This document shows, in pieces, positions 1-10,990 of a stretch of 31,153 nucleotides of DNA (the first letter of the stretch is position 1; each line of letters starts with the position of its first letter). A program made the position numbers and the translations under genes. This DNA comes from Gnetum montanum (lineage: Eukaryota; Streptophyta; Gnetopsida; Gnetales; Gnetaceae). Where the stretch lies: contig MNCI01026912.1 of the NCBI GenBank assembly GCA_015680685.1, forward strand, positions 626,781 through 657,933, written 5' to 3'. The notes below the pieces were generated by a model. That model was not told where the DNA came from, ran no database searches, and saw only the letters and a list, made by a program, of their open reading frames with translations.

Positions 1-330
1 TCTTTATTGCCGTACACAACTTGGGTTCAGGTTACAAGCTGCTCGAATAAAGAGCCGTTCACTCTAGGACTCCTACTGCGGGCACATGGGGAAAAATTCT
101 AACTCTGGAGTGATCAATATGCCAGAGCTTCGCTACACTAGCCAGGATTGGGAAATGAAGGGAGTGTCGCCTCTTATTTATAGAAATGGCGGCGCGACGT
201 GATATTGCGTACGCGATATCGCAGGAGAAGACGTGATATCGCGTACGCGATATCGCATGGGATGCGATATCACGTCGGCCGCGATATCGCGTACACGATA
301 TCGCGGCCTAGTGTAAACCGCGTCTCATCA
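1..330 (-). repeat. LTR copy 0, cut by the window edge
   Basis: Minus-strand LTR of the family that fills this window. It reads from TGATGAGAC at 330 down to base 1 and continues outside. Visible parts are the U3 palindrome array (201-302), a TATA box (TATAAATA, 182-175) and an AATAAA signal (minus strand, 3-8). The stretch at 1-180 is recognisably the same as about 29550-29730 in LTR E. The bases beyond 330 do not resemble the G-rich purine tract that precedes the 3' LTRs here, so this is either a 5' LTR or a solo LTR. Confidence 0.8.
175..302 (-). promoter_or_regulatory. LTR 0 promoter: TATA box plus GATATC array
   Basis: TATAAATA lies at 182-175. Upstream, exact GATATC occurs at 215, 235, 249, 266, 283 and 297, with GATATT at 201. 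Steps are 14, 20, 14, 17, 17 and 14 bp. 235-254 is a perfect 20-bp palindrome (GATATCGCGTACGCGATATC); 201-220 and 283-302 are one-base variants. A larger inverted repeat pairs 231-242 with 264-275 and could form a cruciform. CpG density is high, unlike most of the window. Confidence 0.75.
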
Positions 331-989
331 AAAGCTAAGTATAGACACAAAAGAGTGGAAACATATAAGGTGGTAAAGAGAGAGGTGGTGAAATGGAATA
401 CATGAATAACATGGATACTCTTTTTTAGAAGTTGTCTTTTTTTCTTGTAAAGGAAAAATTGCCCTTGACTTTTTTTAATCTATTTTTTTTTAATAAATAC
501 TTTCATTAGTTTACTCATAATTTTATTCCTCCAACTAATACCCTGAGGGTTTGGCACTCATAATATGCACACCGAGATTTCGAATCAAATTCTATTTGAC
601 CCTACAGAATCCTTATCAAGTTTTCTACATAATCATATGTTGAAGTCATATCTAGGCTTCACTTGTTATAGTCACTCCATTCAAATGCTGAAACTTTTAC
701 GGTATTTTAGTAAACTAAAAATGTGATATCTTGAGAACTGTTACTTCAATTTTAGTGAACCAAGGATTAAAACTGATATTTTTGAACATCTCAAACATAT
801 TGGTAAGGTCATATTCTAAGTAGAACATCATCATAAGGTACTTCCTTAACTAAGATGATTTATGAAATATTTAATTATAATTAAATATAAACTTCAAAAC
901 TTAGTTTAATGATAAGAGGTAACAAGGGATATAGTCTAGGTAGGATTAGGGTCCATAATTGCTCCATGAATAGAGTATCATATAATCAC

Positions 990-1103
990 ATGTGCATAAT
1001 AAGAAAATAAAAGATGCATAACAAGATGTGCATCATAAAACATAAATGTGGATAACTAAATGTGCATAATAAAGATTGAACATGCATAACTAAATGATCA
1101 TAA
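990..1103. repeat. Degenerate minisatellite, unit about ATGTGCATAA
   Basis: Variants of ATGTGCATAA, ATGCATAA and ATGTGGATAA recur irregularly through this stretch, separated by A-rich linkers. The array is diverged and has no constant period. Confidence 0.5.
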
Positions 1104-1305
1104 AGAATAAAATATGTATATCTAAATACTTGTAAAGGCATAATAACTAACAAAATAAAAACTTCCTAGGGTAACTAGATTTCAATATTTAATCATAAAA
1201 TATATAGTAGATCTATGATTGAGCTCCAATAGTAGTAAAACAAAGGATACAAGACTTTAACATAATACCCTAGCAAGCATAATATATTCACTTATGTGTA
1301 AAACT

Positions 1306-1330
1306 AACAACAACAACAACAACAACAACA
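1306..1330. repeat. (AAC)n microsatellite
   Basis: About eight AAC units, followed by a short ATA run. Confidence 0.9.
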
Positions 1331-1820
1331 ATAATAATTGTAACAATAGTAATATAATCTTATGATTTAACTAAAAAAAACATTATAGCTAATGTATTGA
1401 AATGCATCTAACAACATTAAAGAATTAATCAGATGTACTAAATTAAATTAAACCTTTGTAAATTTTTAGGTTGTGACAATTTCCAAATAAAAATTTCTCT
1501 AACCTTGGCTTCAAACCATGTCGATATGAGTTGCATCAAGACCAAGAACTTTGAGCAAGTAGACAAGTAAAAAAGTAGTATATGAATGAGCTTTCCATGT
1601 TGCAAAGAGAACATCTTAGGCCATGAACACCCAAATAAAAATGATGAACACCAATAGAAAAATCTTGATGAATCAAATACCATAAAAGATACTTAATTTT
1701 TGAAGGAGTGGAATCATTCCATATCTTTTGAATTTAATACTTTTGTAATTGCACATAATGGTTAACATTCTATATATGACTAAATCTTAGCATAATACTA
1801 GTATTAAAATTAATAGTAAC

Positions 1821-2682
1821 TGATGAGTCATCATTTGTCAGGCCTCAACGTCAGATACCCTACATCAAAGCTAAGAAGTGACGTTGGATATTCAACGTCA
1901 GCTCCTTTGGGTTGGCCTATAAATACAGCACTTGGGCACTCGATTGAAACATGAAGAGTAGTTGTAGAAGATAATTTTAGTTTTTAGTTTTTGGTAGTCT
2001 TTCTTAAAGTTTTGTTATTCCCAGTGCATACTCGCAGTGTGATGTTTGTAATCGTACAACACCTTTATTTGAGTGTGACGTACTTGGACATGTTACATGA
2101 CTAGCAATAAAGATCAAGATTACTCCCATCATTGTAGCATCCACTTAGATTATTATTTCTTTTAATTGTTAATTATTTACTGCTTTGTCTAGTTAAATGT
2201 TTTCATTTATTGTTATTTACTATTCTTGTTATTAAACAAAATGTGTATGCCTTAATCACAAGCATTTAAGTGTAGATACTTGGTAATTCGAAAGTGTATT
2301 ATTTGGCACACCCAGTCACATACACTTGGCAATCCCAGAAGTAGTCTCATGAAGTACAAGATGTACATGGATGATTAAGGGTAGATACTCATTGCACATA
2401 GGCTAGTTTAGATCTTGTTTTCCCTCACCCATTAGCTTAATTAATTTACCTTTTTATCATCATCAGGAGTAGAGTACAATTAGAGATAACATCATATGCT
2501 GCACTTTGGACTAATCCATACATGACAAAGCTACCATTAGTCCAAGTGGGAAGATAGTGAACTATGGTCAAATCATAACGATCTAGATACCACAACTAGT
2601 CCTAGCCACAGAATTCAACCAGATCATGCATGAATGCTTGTGATTCGTATGGTTGAATGTAGGGGTACCTCGTCGCTTATCA
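1821..2682 (+). repeat. LTR A (5' LTR)
   Basis: 862 bp, beginning TGATGAGTC and ending CTTATCA, the decayed form of the CTCATCA end of sister LTRs. It shares the TATA box (1918-1925), a CAATAAAG polyadenylation-like site near 2105 and the conserved 3' half (ATCTAGATACCACAACTAG) with the other LTRs, but is the most diverged copy. Its upstream promoter part is of a different type (next entry). Confidence 0.85.
1846..1925 (+). promoter_or_regulatory. LTR A promoter: ACGT palindromes instead of GATATC
   Basis: CAACGTCA lies at 1846-1853 and 1893-1900, TGACGTTG at 1879-1886, and TATAAATA at 1918-1925. The two arms at 1879 and 1893 form a 22-bp near-perfect palindrome around GATATT. ACGT centres fall at 1849.5, 1882.5 and 1896.5; a possible decayed site, TACATC, is centred at 1863.5. 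Steps are therefore 14, 19 and 14 bp. TGACG/ACGT cores are typical bZIP (TGA or HY5-like) targets; binding here is inference. Confidence 0.6.
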
Positions 2683-2683
2683 T

Positions 2684-2701
2684 TGGCACTGTTATCGAGG
2701 A
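2684..2701 (+). other. Primer-binding site, tRNA-Asp type
   Basis: TGGCACTGTTATCGAGGA begins one base after the LTR end. It resembles the tRNA-Asp-complementary primer site described for plant Athila/Calypso-type elements. Every mismatch to that form, as I remember it, is a transition. Confidence 0.65.
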
Positions 2702-2808
2702 TGGTGCTAGTTATCTAGATTAGTTATATTAACATGATTGCTATAAAGGTATTAACAATATATCTTTCAGAAAATGTTAAATCACATACACACTATAAAC
2801 CAACGACA

Positions 2809-5308
2809 ATGTCTCTCTTACATGGAAGTGACAATGCACTATATAGCGAACACATTCATTGGAAAACTAATGAAATATATGATGAAGAAAATTGGTGTGA
2901 CGAACCTTATGCAGGGGTTTCTTATGATCATGATCACCCTGATGACACTCAAAGGCTACATTCATCTAAGGCAGACAATCTTGGAGGAGATGACATAGGT
3001 CCTAAACTTGGGGAGGCCTCAAGGCCTAAGACCTCCTTGAAACCAAGAAACAATAAATCAAAGGACCCCAAAGAACACCATAGAAGCCATGGAAATTCTT
3101 CCAGTTCCTCATCTTTCTCTTTCCCTTCAACATCTAATTCCGATGAAGATGAACATAGGTATAGAGATAGAGCTCCATTAAAGGGTCAAACTAAAAACTA
3201 GAATCGAACCCACAAGAAAAGTTAAAGGCATCACCATGAACATAGATAGCATCATCACGATCAACCGCATATAGATAGAAATTTCCCTCACAACCTGTTT
3301 GATGATAATGAAACCTTGCTAGCCATTAAGAGCCCAATGTAGATCATAGAGGTAGTAAATATATCTCATAAGCATTGTAAAAAGAGTCACCTACCCAAGC
3401 TTGATATGAACAACAATCCTAAATTTGTAGGACACTATGATTCTAATCCACAACATCATTTACAAGCCTTCCATGATGCCTATGCTTTCTACAACATTGA
3501 AAGTGGATGGAAAAAGCTTAAGCTCTTTCCTAAGATACTAATTAATAGATCCAAAGTGAGGTATAAATTTTTTACACCAAGTTCAATTCGATGGTGGTCA
3601 ACAATGTTGGAACTTTTCAATGAGAAATACCAAACCTATGCGAGAGTGTCCAACTGAGGAGATAGATCCAAGAGTGAAAACAAGAATAACATGAACCCTT
3701 GGACATGGCCTTAGATAGATATTATGCCCTATTGAATAGATTCCTAGGCCATGGTTTCTCAAATAAAAGGTAACTTTTCCACATCATAGATGGGCTTCAT
3801 AATGAAACCAGGGAAACCCTTGGGATGTATGCCCCCGGGCAATTATACGAGCTCCAAGCCCATCAAATTCGAGAGCTAATCAAGCATGTGGAAAAAGAAG
3901 AAGGAAAGATAAGCAAATGGGAGAATGTCAAGAAATATCAATGGGACCCAACTCTTCAATAGAAATAGGTCTAGATTTATGGTAAGGCAAACGAAACTAC
4001 TCTCAGTAAGGTGATCCCACAACAAACCTTGCTGATACACCAATCTATTGATGAACCTGAAGCAAAGTTTAATAGGATGTCCAGATGGATATGTAAAAAT
4101 GTTACAACTCTCATTGAGAAAATTGAGGAGAGGATCATGCAAAATAAGCGAGGCAATCATAATCAACAAAGGATACAAAACCAAGAAATAGCTAAGAACA
4201 CTTTTTGGCAAACGAGAAAAATGACTAAAGAAAGTGAGGTTATAGATCCAACCACAAATAAAGATAATGGATGCAACATCTACATATATAACCATTTGAA
4301 GGACCATTGCCCAATCTTATTGCATCTATGGGAGTATTGGGCAAGTGCCTTAAATCTGAAGTTTGTGCAAAAGCACATGCCCAGGAGATTTCCTCTTCCA
4401 TAAGGTAATTATAGACAATCCCATAATCGATCATACCATCCTAGGGGGACTTATTACCAGCCTCAACACAGTCATCAATCGCAATGGCAACTACCACAGT
4501 CGTGGGAGGAGCCACCACCAAATCAACCCTATTTGCCAAAACAACACAGATATTATGTTCAACACCCTGTTTCTCTGACTAGTTCTACATCCTCTACTTC
4601 AAATCAGCACTACCACTCTCTTGAATACCATCAACACATGACATCCTCTAAAGGATCACCACCTCATGCCTCTTAACATCCATCCTACCCTCGATATTCT
4701 CATACTTCACCTCATTACAGGCCACCACCAATGACACAAAAGGTTTAGCACCCTAATATCAACAAACAAATGCTGCTTGTGTTGCAAATGTGTAGAGACA
4801 TGCTGACACTAATGGGTCTCAAGCACAATGTAGAAAATGCTCTTTTTGGAGGAAAGGCTGTAGGCCAAAGCAAACCATGCATGGACCCACCAGATCATAT
4901 AAGCCAACACAATGCCAATCTAGTGCACTGCCTTCCTTTTCACCACCACTGTCCTTTAATCATACACATAAGCCACCATCTGTTAGTACTCTAATCCTAA
5001 ATCCAACCAAAGAATCTACAAGCGTGGTGAGACAAATACATCCATGCATACCATATCATGATCAATGGTACAATCCTTGGCCAACCATCCATAATGTTAA
5101 CACACCTCATACCTTGACCCACCATACATTTAACAATCAAGTGTGTGACCAATGACTTTTCTACCTAGCCATCACACCACTTATAAACACTCGATGGCCA
5201 GGGCATGGATAATTACCAATATTTCATATATGCATGGATCCTATTTATCCACTTATTAATCCTTGTCACGACCAAATGTTTAGTCGTGGGGGTTACCCCC
5301 CATTCTAA
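2809..5308 (+). pseudogene. Retrotransposon gag, element A, broken
   Basis: Gag (capsid/nucleocapsid) remnant in several frames. It starts at ATG 2809 (MSLLHGSDN), shared with the copy at 19256. Visible parts: an acidic N-terminus, a capsid-like core at about 3406-3900 (HHLQAFHDA, KLFP, then HIIDGL and APGQLYEL), a decayed zinc knuckle at 4272-4310 whose second Cys is Tyr, a Pro/Tyr/His-rich tail, and a conserved C-terminus GGYPPF with stop TAA 5306-5308. Many stops and frameshifts separate these. Family recognition rests on gag style and position after the primer site. No protease or polymerase follows. Confidence 0.7.
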
Positions 5309-7176
5309 CCTTCAGGATTTTTAAGTGTTTTTCATCTTTTTGTTTTACAATTTTTTGTCATTTTTCTATTTCTTAATCCAATTTTTCCTATCTCTTCCAA
5401 TTTTTTCTAGTTGTTGTTTCATTTTCTTTGTTATGTAATCTTGCTTGTGAATAAATTATCATGTTGCCCATTGAGGTGAGGTTTTCTCTACGTTGTCAAG
5501 TCATAAGGGACTGATTATTCAAACATTGAGACCACCTCATCCATCCACTCATTCCATTAATAAGAGGTTCTTGCTCTAGTCATAATGATAACCTTTTTCA
5601 TCATCCAACCTAAAAATAACTTCCTAATCATTGTGTCCGAATAGAAAAGTGCAAAACCAAAGTGGAATGTAAAGGGTGTGACATCAAGGGGATTTGTGGA
5701 TTCTCTTTGGCCACTTCTATATGTTCTATCTTGTTGTTGAGGTTGTAACCATATCCTTGTAGATCTAACAAAAAATGGGAGTAAGAGTAACTTAAAATGG
5801 CATTGAATAAACTTCTACGGGTCCCACTGGAAAGACATGTACCCATGCCAGAAGGTTCGCGACTTCTCAAAATTGGAAAAAAGAGAGAAAAAAAAGAAGA
5901 GAAAACAAGTGAAAAAGAAAAAATATATATAATAAGTGTACCATAATAAAGCTCCTCCCTTGGACAAAACGCCAAGTGATGTTACTCCTTGCGACTCTAA
6001 TAGTCTTATGGTTGTCCACTGATGTTATAAAATAATGCAATGTCACTACAATGTGGTGTGGACTTGGTTTGAATCTTGGAAAGAAGGACGCATGATTATT
6101 TAACCATTAATAACACACAAGGTTTCATTGTGCCATGGCAAGACCTCATGTCCCAATTTTTGCAATCCTTTCTACAATCCATCTCATCTCGTTGTCTGGA
6201 TGCTCATAGCTTGTGGTTTTATGTAACATAGAGTTATTATCTCAATTTAGTGGTTTTAATATGTGTGTTTTGTTTTATAGGTATGCATTGCATTCAACCC
6301 CTTTAGTGCCTATGGACATTTTTAGGTGTGGTTACACAAGGGAATCATAGGCTAGAACCTACTTTGGGGAGGATCCACTTGTGTAACTTTAATAATAGGC
6401 TAGAACCCAAGGGAATCATTCTAGTACTTTTCATGTCAACAACTCCACCTTATCACATTTTCAATGCCTCAAATTGATTTTTCACTTACCCCAGAATGAT
6501 GGACTTAACTTCAAACCTTCCAACAAATCACAACACTTCAAGTTGCATGCTTAGCTACCCCATTTAGTGAAAATTTTTGGACCTTGACATTGCGAACCTG
6601 ATGTCAAGTCATATCAAGCCTATATATATGACCCCTACAGTACTTACAATTTCATTTTCATCATTCACCACTAGGGGAGTTATTCAGATTTCCTCTCACG
6701 ACTCAGAGCTCTGCGCACTCATCTTCCACTTGTAATATTTAGCTCTATATTGCTTCAATTTCTGTGTCATTTGAATCCATCTGAACCCAAAGTGTAAAAC
6801 TTAGTTGTGGGGGGGTGCCTGCATGTGAAACTTGTGCCAAATTGCTGAAATTTTCTTTTTCCTGAAAGATATCATAAGGGTAAGAATATTAAAAAATTTA
6901 TTAGTTATAATGGAAAATCATTCACATTAATGCTAGAAACCCAATCTTTCCAACCCATGAGCCCATAACCATCATTATAAGCCACATATAAGGAAAAGGA
7001 ACCAATTGCGAAGGGTCGTAAAAGGAGATAGATACTTTTTGGGGATTGTTCTTGAAAATTGTTCTATTTTTGCAATCATATGCATTATGAACTTAATGAA
7101 CTAAGGTTACGAGCAAGGTACAACTTGATGATACCAAATATAACCTTAGTAACACTTGATCTTTGCTTGAGTGAAA
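5309..7176 (+). other. Conserved non-coding spacer between gag and ORF2 (element A)
   Basis: About 1.9 kb without a coding frame, yet clearly alignable with 21081-22425 and 24829-26270. Shared blocks include the stretch around 5665-5710 (GACATCAAGGGGA, TTGTGGATTCTCTTTGG) and 6300-6380 (GGTGTGGTTAC). A purine-rich tract (about 5872-5926) sits where the sister copies also have short GA-rich runs. Candidates are a packaging signal, an intron for ORF2 expression, or the scar of a deleted pol; none is shown. Confidence 0.6.
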
Positions 7177-8752
7177 ATGGCCCCAAAAAGAAGTGCTCAA
7201 GGTGAACCATTACAAAGATATGCTAAGCATTCATGAGGTGGTCAAGGTTAGCAAGGCAAACATGTAGAACACACAGAGCAGGAAGCCCAATCCTTCAGCA
7301 TTCACCAAGAGGCTCCTGCTACTAGGCAATTGACCCAAGGGGAGGCTAAAGAACCATAAGTTCCTGAGCAAGGAAAATGTCTCACATTGCCCCCTAATTA
7401 CCTTGCAACCACTTTAGAAAAGTCCACGTTGGCTTCAGTTATCGTGGAAATGAATTTCAATCCATTCATGGAGTTTTCTCCAGAAGTGGTTTGGACGCAA
7501 TTTAAGGCATCCCCACTATGGCCCATTTTGTCAGATAGTGGCGAATGGTACCTAGGTGAAACTCATTAGTTTTGGTACAATAAAGATGAGGGAACCACCA
7601 TTAACATCTATGGAGTGAACATCTTTTATTCGGTCAAAGTAGTTGCTACAGCTCTTAACCTGCTAAATGAAGGAGCTAAGGTTGCTCATCTGTCAACCAA
7701 ATCTAACCCCAAGACTAAGAAATTGTGGCTAAGATGGGCATATAGTAAGGAGAATAAGATGTATAATGAAATGACTCAAGAACAGAGAACCTATTTCAAG
7801 ATCAAGACTTACCACCTATTTTCCACAAAAGGGCTCAATCGAATTTCAACTTATGTGGCCAGGGGAAGTGCTATTTTAATGGGTAAATTTGTAGCCAATC
7901 TTCCCCAGTTTTATTTCACTGAAATCCAATGGCAATTTAAAGAAACAAAGTTAAGGAGACCAACACTTCCATTCCCCTAGTTAATCAGAAGGTTGTACAA
8001 GTGCAATAGAATCCTGGGTATACAAATGATATCCCCATGAAGGCTCAGAATGCCTTCTTTGCTAAACTCCTAAAAACTACAACACTAAGAAAGGATCTTG
8101 GTGAAGAACAAGAAGTGGAGAAGGAGGCAGAGCCACAAATAGAAACACAACGTGAGCCTAAGAAGTGCCCACAAACTCAAGCTTCACCATCACTGTCGCA
8201 AGACTATAGGCCCTTGATGAGCCATCTATAGAAGATCACTGAAGTAGTTAGTTGGGGAAGTAGGGACGAGTCCAACCTCTTATGAGTCATGGATGATGTT
8301 GTACGGCCCACAGTGTCAGTAGACCCAATGCGGGGGGAGATCTCGTTGCAGTCAAGAGGAGAAGAATCCCAATGATCATGATAGATCTCTAGGAATACCT
8401 CTGCTACTGATGCACAATCCCATGCATACAAAAGGCATTGACCACCATACAAGAAGAGAATAAGCAGCTCACTGCAAAGAACTCAAGGTTGACAATAGTA
8501 GAGAAGCAAAAGATTATTCTAGAAGAAAGTGTCCATTAGTTAAGAGAACAACTAGTGAGGGTCAACCAAGATATTAATAGACTGGCCAAGAAGAATAGAA
8601 CCCTCTCAATGGAGGAGGTTCACGCTATCCACCAAAAGTCAACAATTGAAATTAGCGCATGGCAAAATGAGGCCAAAAAGCATGAGGAACTAAAGGAGCA
8701 CTTCTGCGACCATGTAGGCATGTACAAGTATTGTGTTTTTTGTATAATTTAG
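7177..8752 (+). pseudogene. Accessory ORF2 of element A, broken
   Basis: Starts at ATG 7177 (MAPKRSAQG). One frame runs to 7980 with four internal stops, most explicable by C-to-T change. It then shifts frame near 8000 and again before 8500, giving about 525 codons overall. The middle (about 7387-7980) is globular and Trp/Tyr-rich. The end (8450-8752) is Glu/Lys/Gln-rich and coiled-coil-like. I do not recognise the product. It is loosely like plant retroelement proteins of unknown role annotated as putative plant transposon proteins, and sits where Athila elements have an env-like ORF. The first 50 codons match ORF2 at 22426 and 26271. Confidence 0.5.
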
Positions 8753-10990
8753 ATTAAAGTACATATTATTAAAGTTCCCATTGCTAACAAACCCAAGGTT
8801 TAAATTTAAAGCTACCTGTAGTATTTCTAATTGCCTAAGAACTACCTTGTTGAGTGTCATTAGGTTCTGCTGCTTTTATAGCCATTCTTGAATTTACTTT
8901 TGCTAGTCTTAAGTGAATGGATGGCTCCTCTTTCTCTTCTTATAGCACTTGCAAAGCATTCTCTTTTCTAAACTTAGGAGTTTCTATGGATGTTAGATGT
9001 AATAGTTTTTTATCACTTGATGATTTAGAAAGATGATGGCATATTAGAATCAAAAGACTTTGAACCCTTCCTTATCTTCCTAAAATTAAGCATTTCATGT
9101 GGTATCTTTTTTAGTAAGGTCTTCTTATAAGATGATGTGTTATGTATTTGGGTGTGCTAGAACCAAAATGTATGATATGCAATTTGGCTAATGAGTTTAT
9201 TCATTCGTTTAATGATTCTATTTTTACTATGTATGCGTAGAATTGGGTCTTTCTTGTTGTTAATGATTTCTTTCCTCATTGGAAAAAAGTTATCCTTAGA
9301 TATGCTCCTCCCCTTTCTAAGGAGTTGCTTTGTATCTTGAAGTTCTTGTGTCCTTATATTATATATACTGTTTAGAAAAATAGATGTGATACCTTTCACA
9401 TTCATGCAATTATTCATTATGAGTTCACTATGAACCAAAAAATCAACACTATTAAACTTGTTATTTTTCAAGTCAAGTCTCAAGCTAACAACGCTTTACT
9501 GGAGGTTAATAATCTTCTTTAACTAATGAAACCTTGCACTAATAATGTTGACAAAAACTTTGCATAGCTCATTATTAAGCCTTAATGCTACTATTTGTTA
9601 TTTCTTCTATATCTTTCTTTTACTCTTTCTGGTTGTTAACAAGGAACTTTTTAGTAAGAAGTGAAACTTGTGAGGGTGCTTCTAAACAAGGCCAAAGACT
9701 TTTCCTATTCCTACCACATAGGGAAGGTTTTTAAGGATTGGCTATAAGGATGGAAACTAGAAGGGCATTCTAAAATTTATTGGGCCTTTCATATTCTTTG
9801 TTGTATTTGTAGCTTTTTTGTTATTGATGGGATATGCTAATATCCTCTCTTTATTATTCTTAATATAATTTTATTTTTGGGGTTGGACACCCCCAAAACC
9901 CAAAAAAAATGGATACTTATAATCACACTCTCAAACTTTATATAACCATTTATTTTGGTAGACATTTTTGGTAATAATTAGAGGCTCAAAAACATAGCAT
10001 TGTTTTGGTTTTGGGTTTGAGAGGTGGGGTTTATGACAAATAATTTTAACATCAATACTTCACTATGTATAAATTGTTTTTATAAAGAAATTTTGAATTA
10101 AAAGTTAGTTCATGTAAATTAAAAAGTCAAGTTGTAAGTCATTATATGTGTTTGTGTCTTAACTTATCCGTTATGTAGCTCATGAAATGATTGAGCTCAA
10201 AATGGACAATTGTAGCTTCTCATGGTATTTAGTTGTGTATTGTATAAGTCTAAAATAAGAATGTAAGTTGAATGCATTAATTCTTAAATATAAAGAAGAT
10301 TCATGAAACAACTAAAATTGTAAATATAGGAAATCTTATGACTTATTGTAACACAAATTTATTATATATCATTTCTATCTCTCCTTTCTTAAGATCCTCA
10401 ACATATCAAGTTCAATAATTTAGAAAATTATTTATAACCTTTTCCAATAAACAATATACTAAAACAAAAAGTTGATTTTTAGTAGACCACAGTTTAGTTC
10501 CATTACTGTGAGTTGGTTGTTTTCATAAACTTTGCCTCAACATAACATATTCATTTAGCTTAATATAGTGAATTCATTTTTAGAGCTTGTAAGGTTGAGA
10601 AAGAAAAAGAAAAAGGTAGTTATATTATATTATATGAGGTGGGCTAAAGCCTAGCAAAGAATTACATAGTCAATATGGACTCCATGACAGTCGAAGAAGG
10701 TCATGGTTTAGAATAAAAAAGACCCAATCGTCAATTATTACAGAGGGAGAATTAATACAAATCTTACAAAGTAGAACAAGACAGCCATGACAAAATAACC
10801 CTACAATTAAACAACATCACCATCCATTACCGATATTCATGTTCATACTTATGGGTCACGTCTTTGTCACAAACAATGCAGTCCCTTGCTATCTAGAAGA
10901 TTTGCTCCACTTAACGGCCCACATATATGGCTTCTGTTCCCTCAAGAATGCATAATTAGGTCCGAGGCATTCGATTAAGGAGATCATATG
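8753..10990. other. AT-rich DNA without recognisable gene
   Basis: Only short stop-rich frames on both strands. The minus-strand frame at 9157-9483 has no recognisable motif. 10610-10990, read on the minus strand, ends in a short ATATT-type run and could be the 3' end of a degraded non-LTR element, but no reverse transcriptase motif supports that. No LTR matching LTR A was found here. Confidence 0.5.

Larger units (their letters stand above)
331..1820. other. AT-rich intergenic DNA, no gene seen
   Basis: No open frame of convincing length or composition on either strand. It holds the two low-complexity patches listed separately. The rest matches nothing I recognise; old degraded transposon sequence is possible. 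Confidence 0.6.
1821..8752 (+). mobile_element. Element A: old non-autonomous gypsy-like element (5' LTR to ORF2)
   Basis: Order: LTR (1821-2682), primer site (2684-2701), broken gag (2809-5308), conserved non-coding spacer (5309-7176), broken second ORF (7177-8752). It aligns by eye with both internal regions of 18187-27780 up to about 7335. After that it carries roughly 1.4 kb of ORF2 that those copies lack, so A is the longer form. No polypurine tract or 3' LTR was found before the kinase gene, so the 3' end is deleted or unrecognisable. No pol motifs were seen. Confidence 0.75.

Noticed and set aside
201-302. CRISPR-like array of short palindromic repeats
   Set aside because: The repeated unit is only 6 bp, spacers are 8-16 bp and similar to each other, the array lies inside an LTR promoter, and the genome is a plant's.
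3201-3215. AATCGAACCCAC as a tRNA T arm
   Set aside because: It lies inside gag-aligned sequence and has no A box or cloverleaf partner nearby.
3876-4307. Minus-strand 143-codon frame rich in hydrophobic residues
   Set aside because: It is antisense to the gag region of element A and is not kept in the other copies.
9157-9483. Minus-strand 108-codon frame
   Set aside because: AT-driven composition, no motif, no conserved neighbour, and nothing to support a start.
10610-10990. Minus-strand LINE 3' end
   Set aside because: Only a weak ATATT-type tail and suggestive 3'-UTR-like composition; no reverse transcriptase or endonuclease motif to support it.
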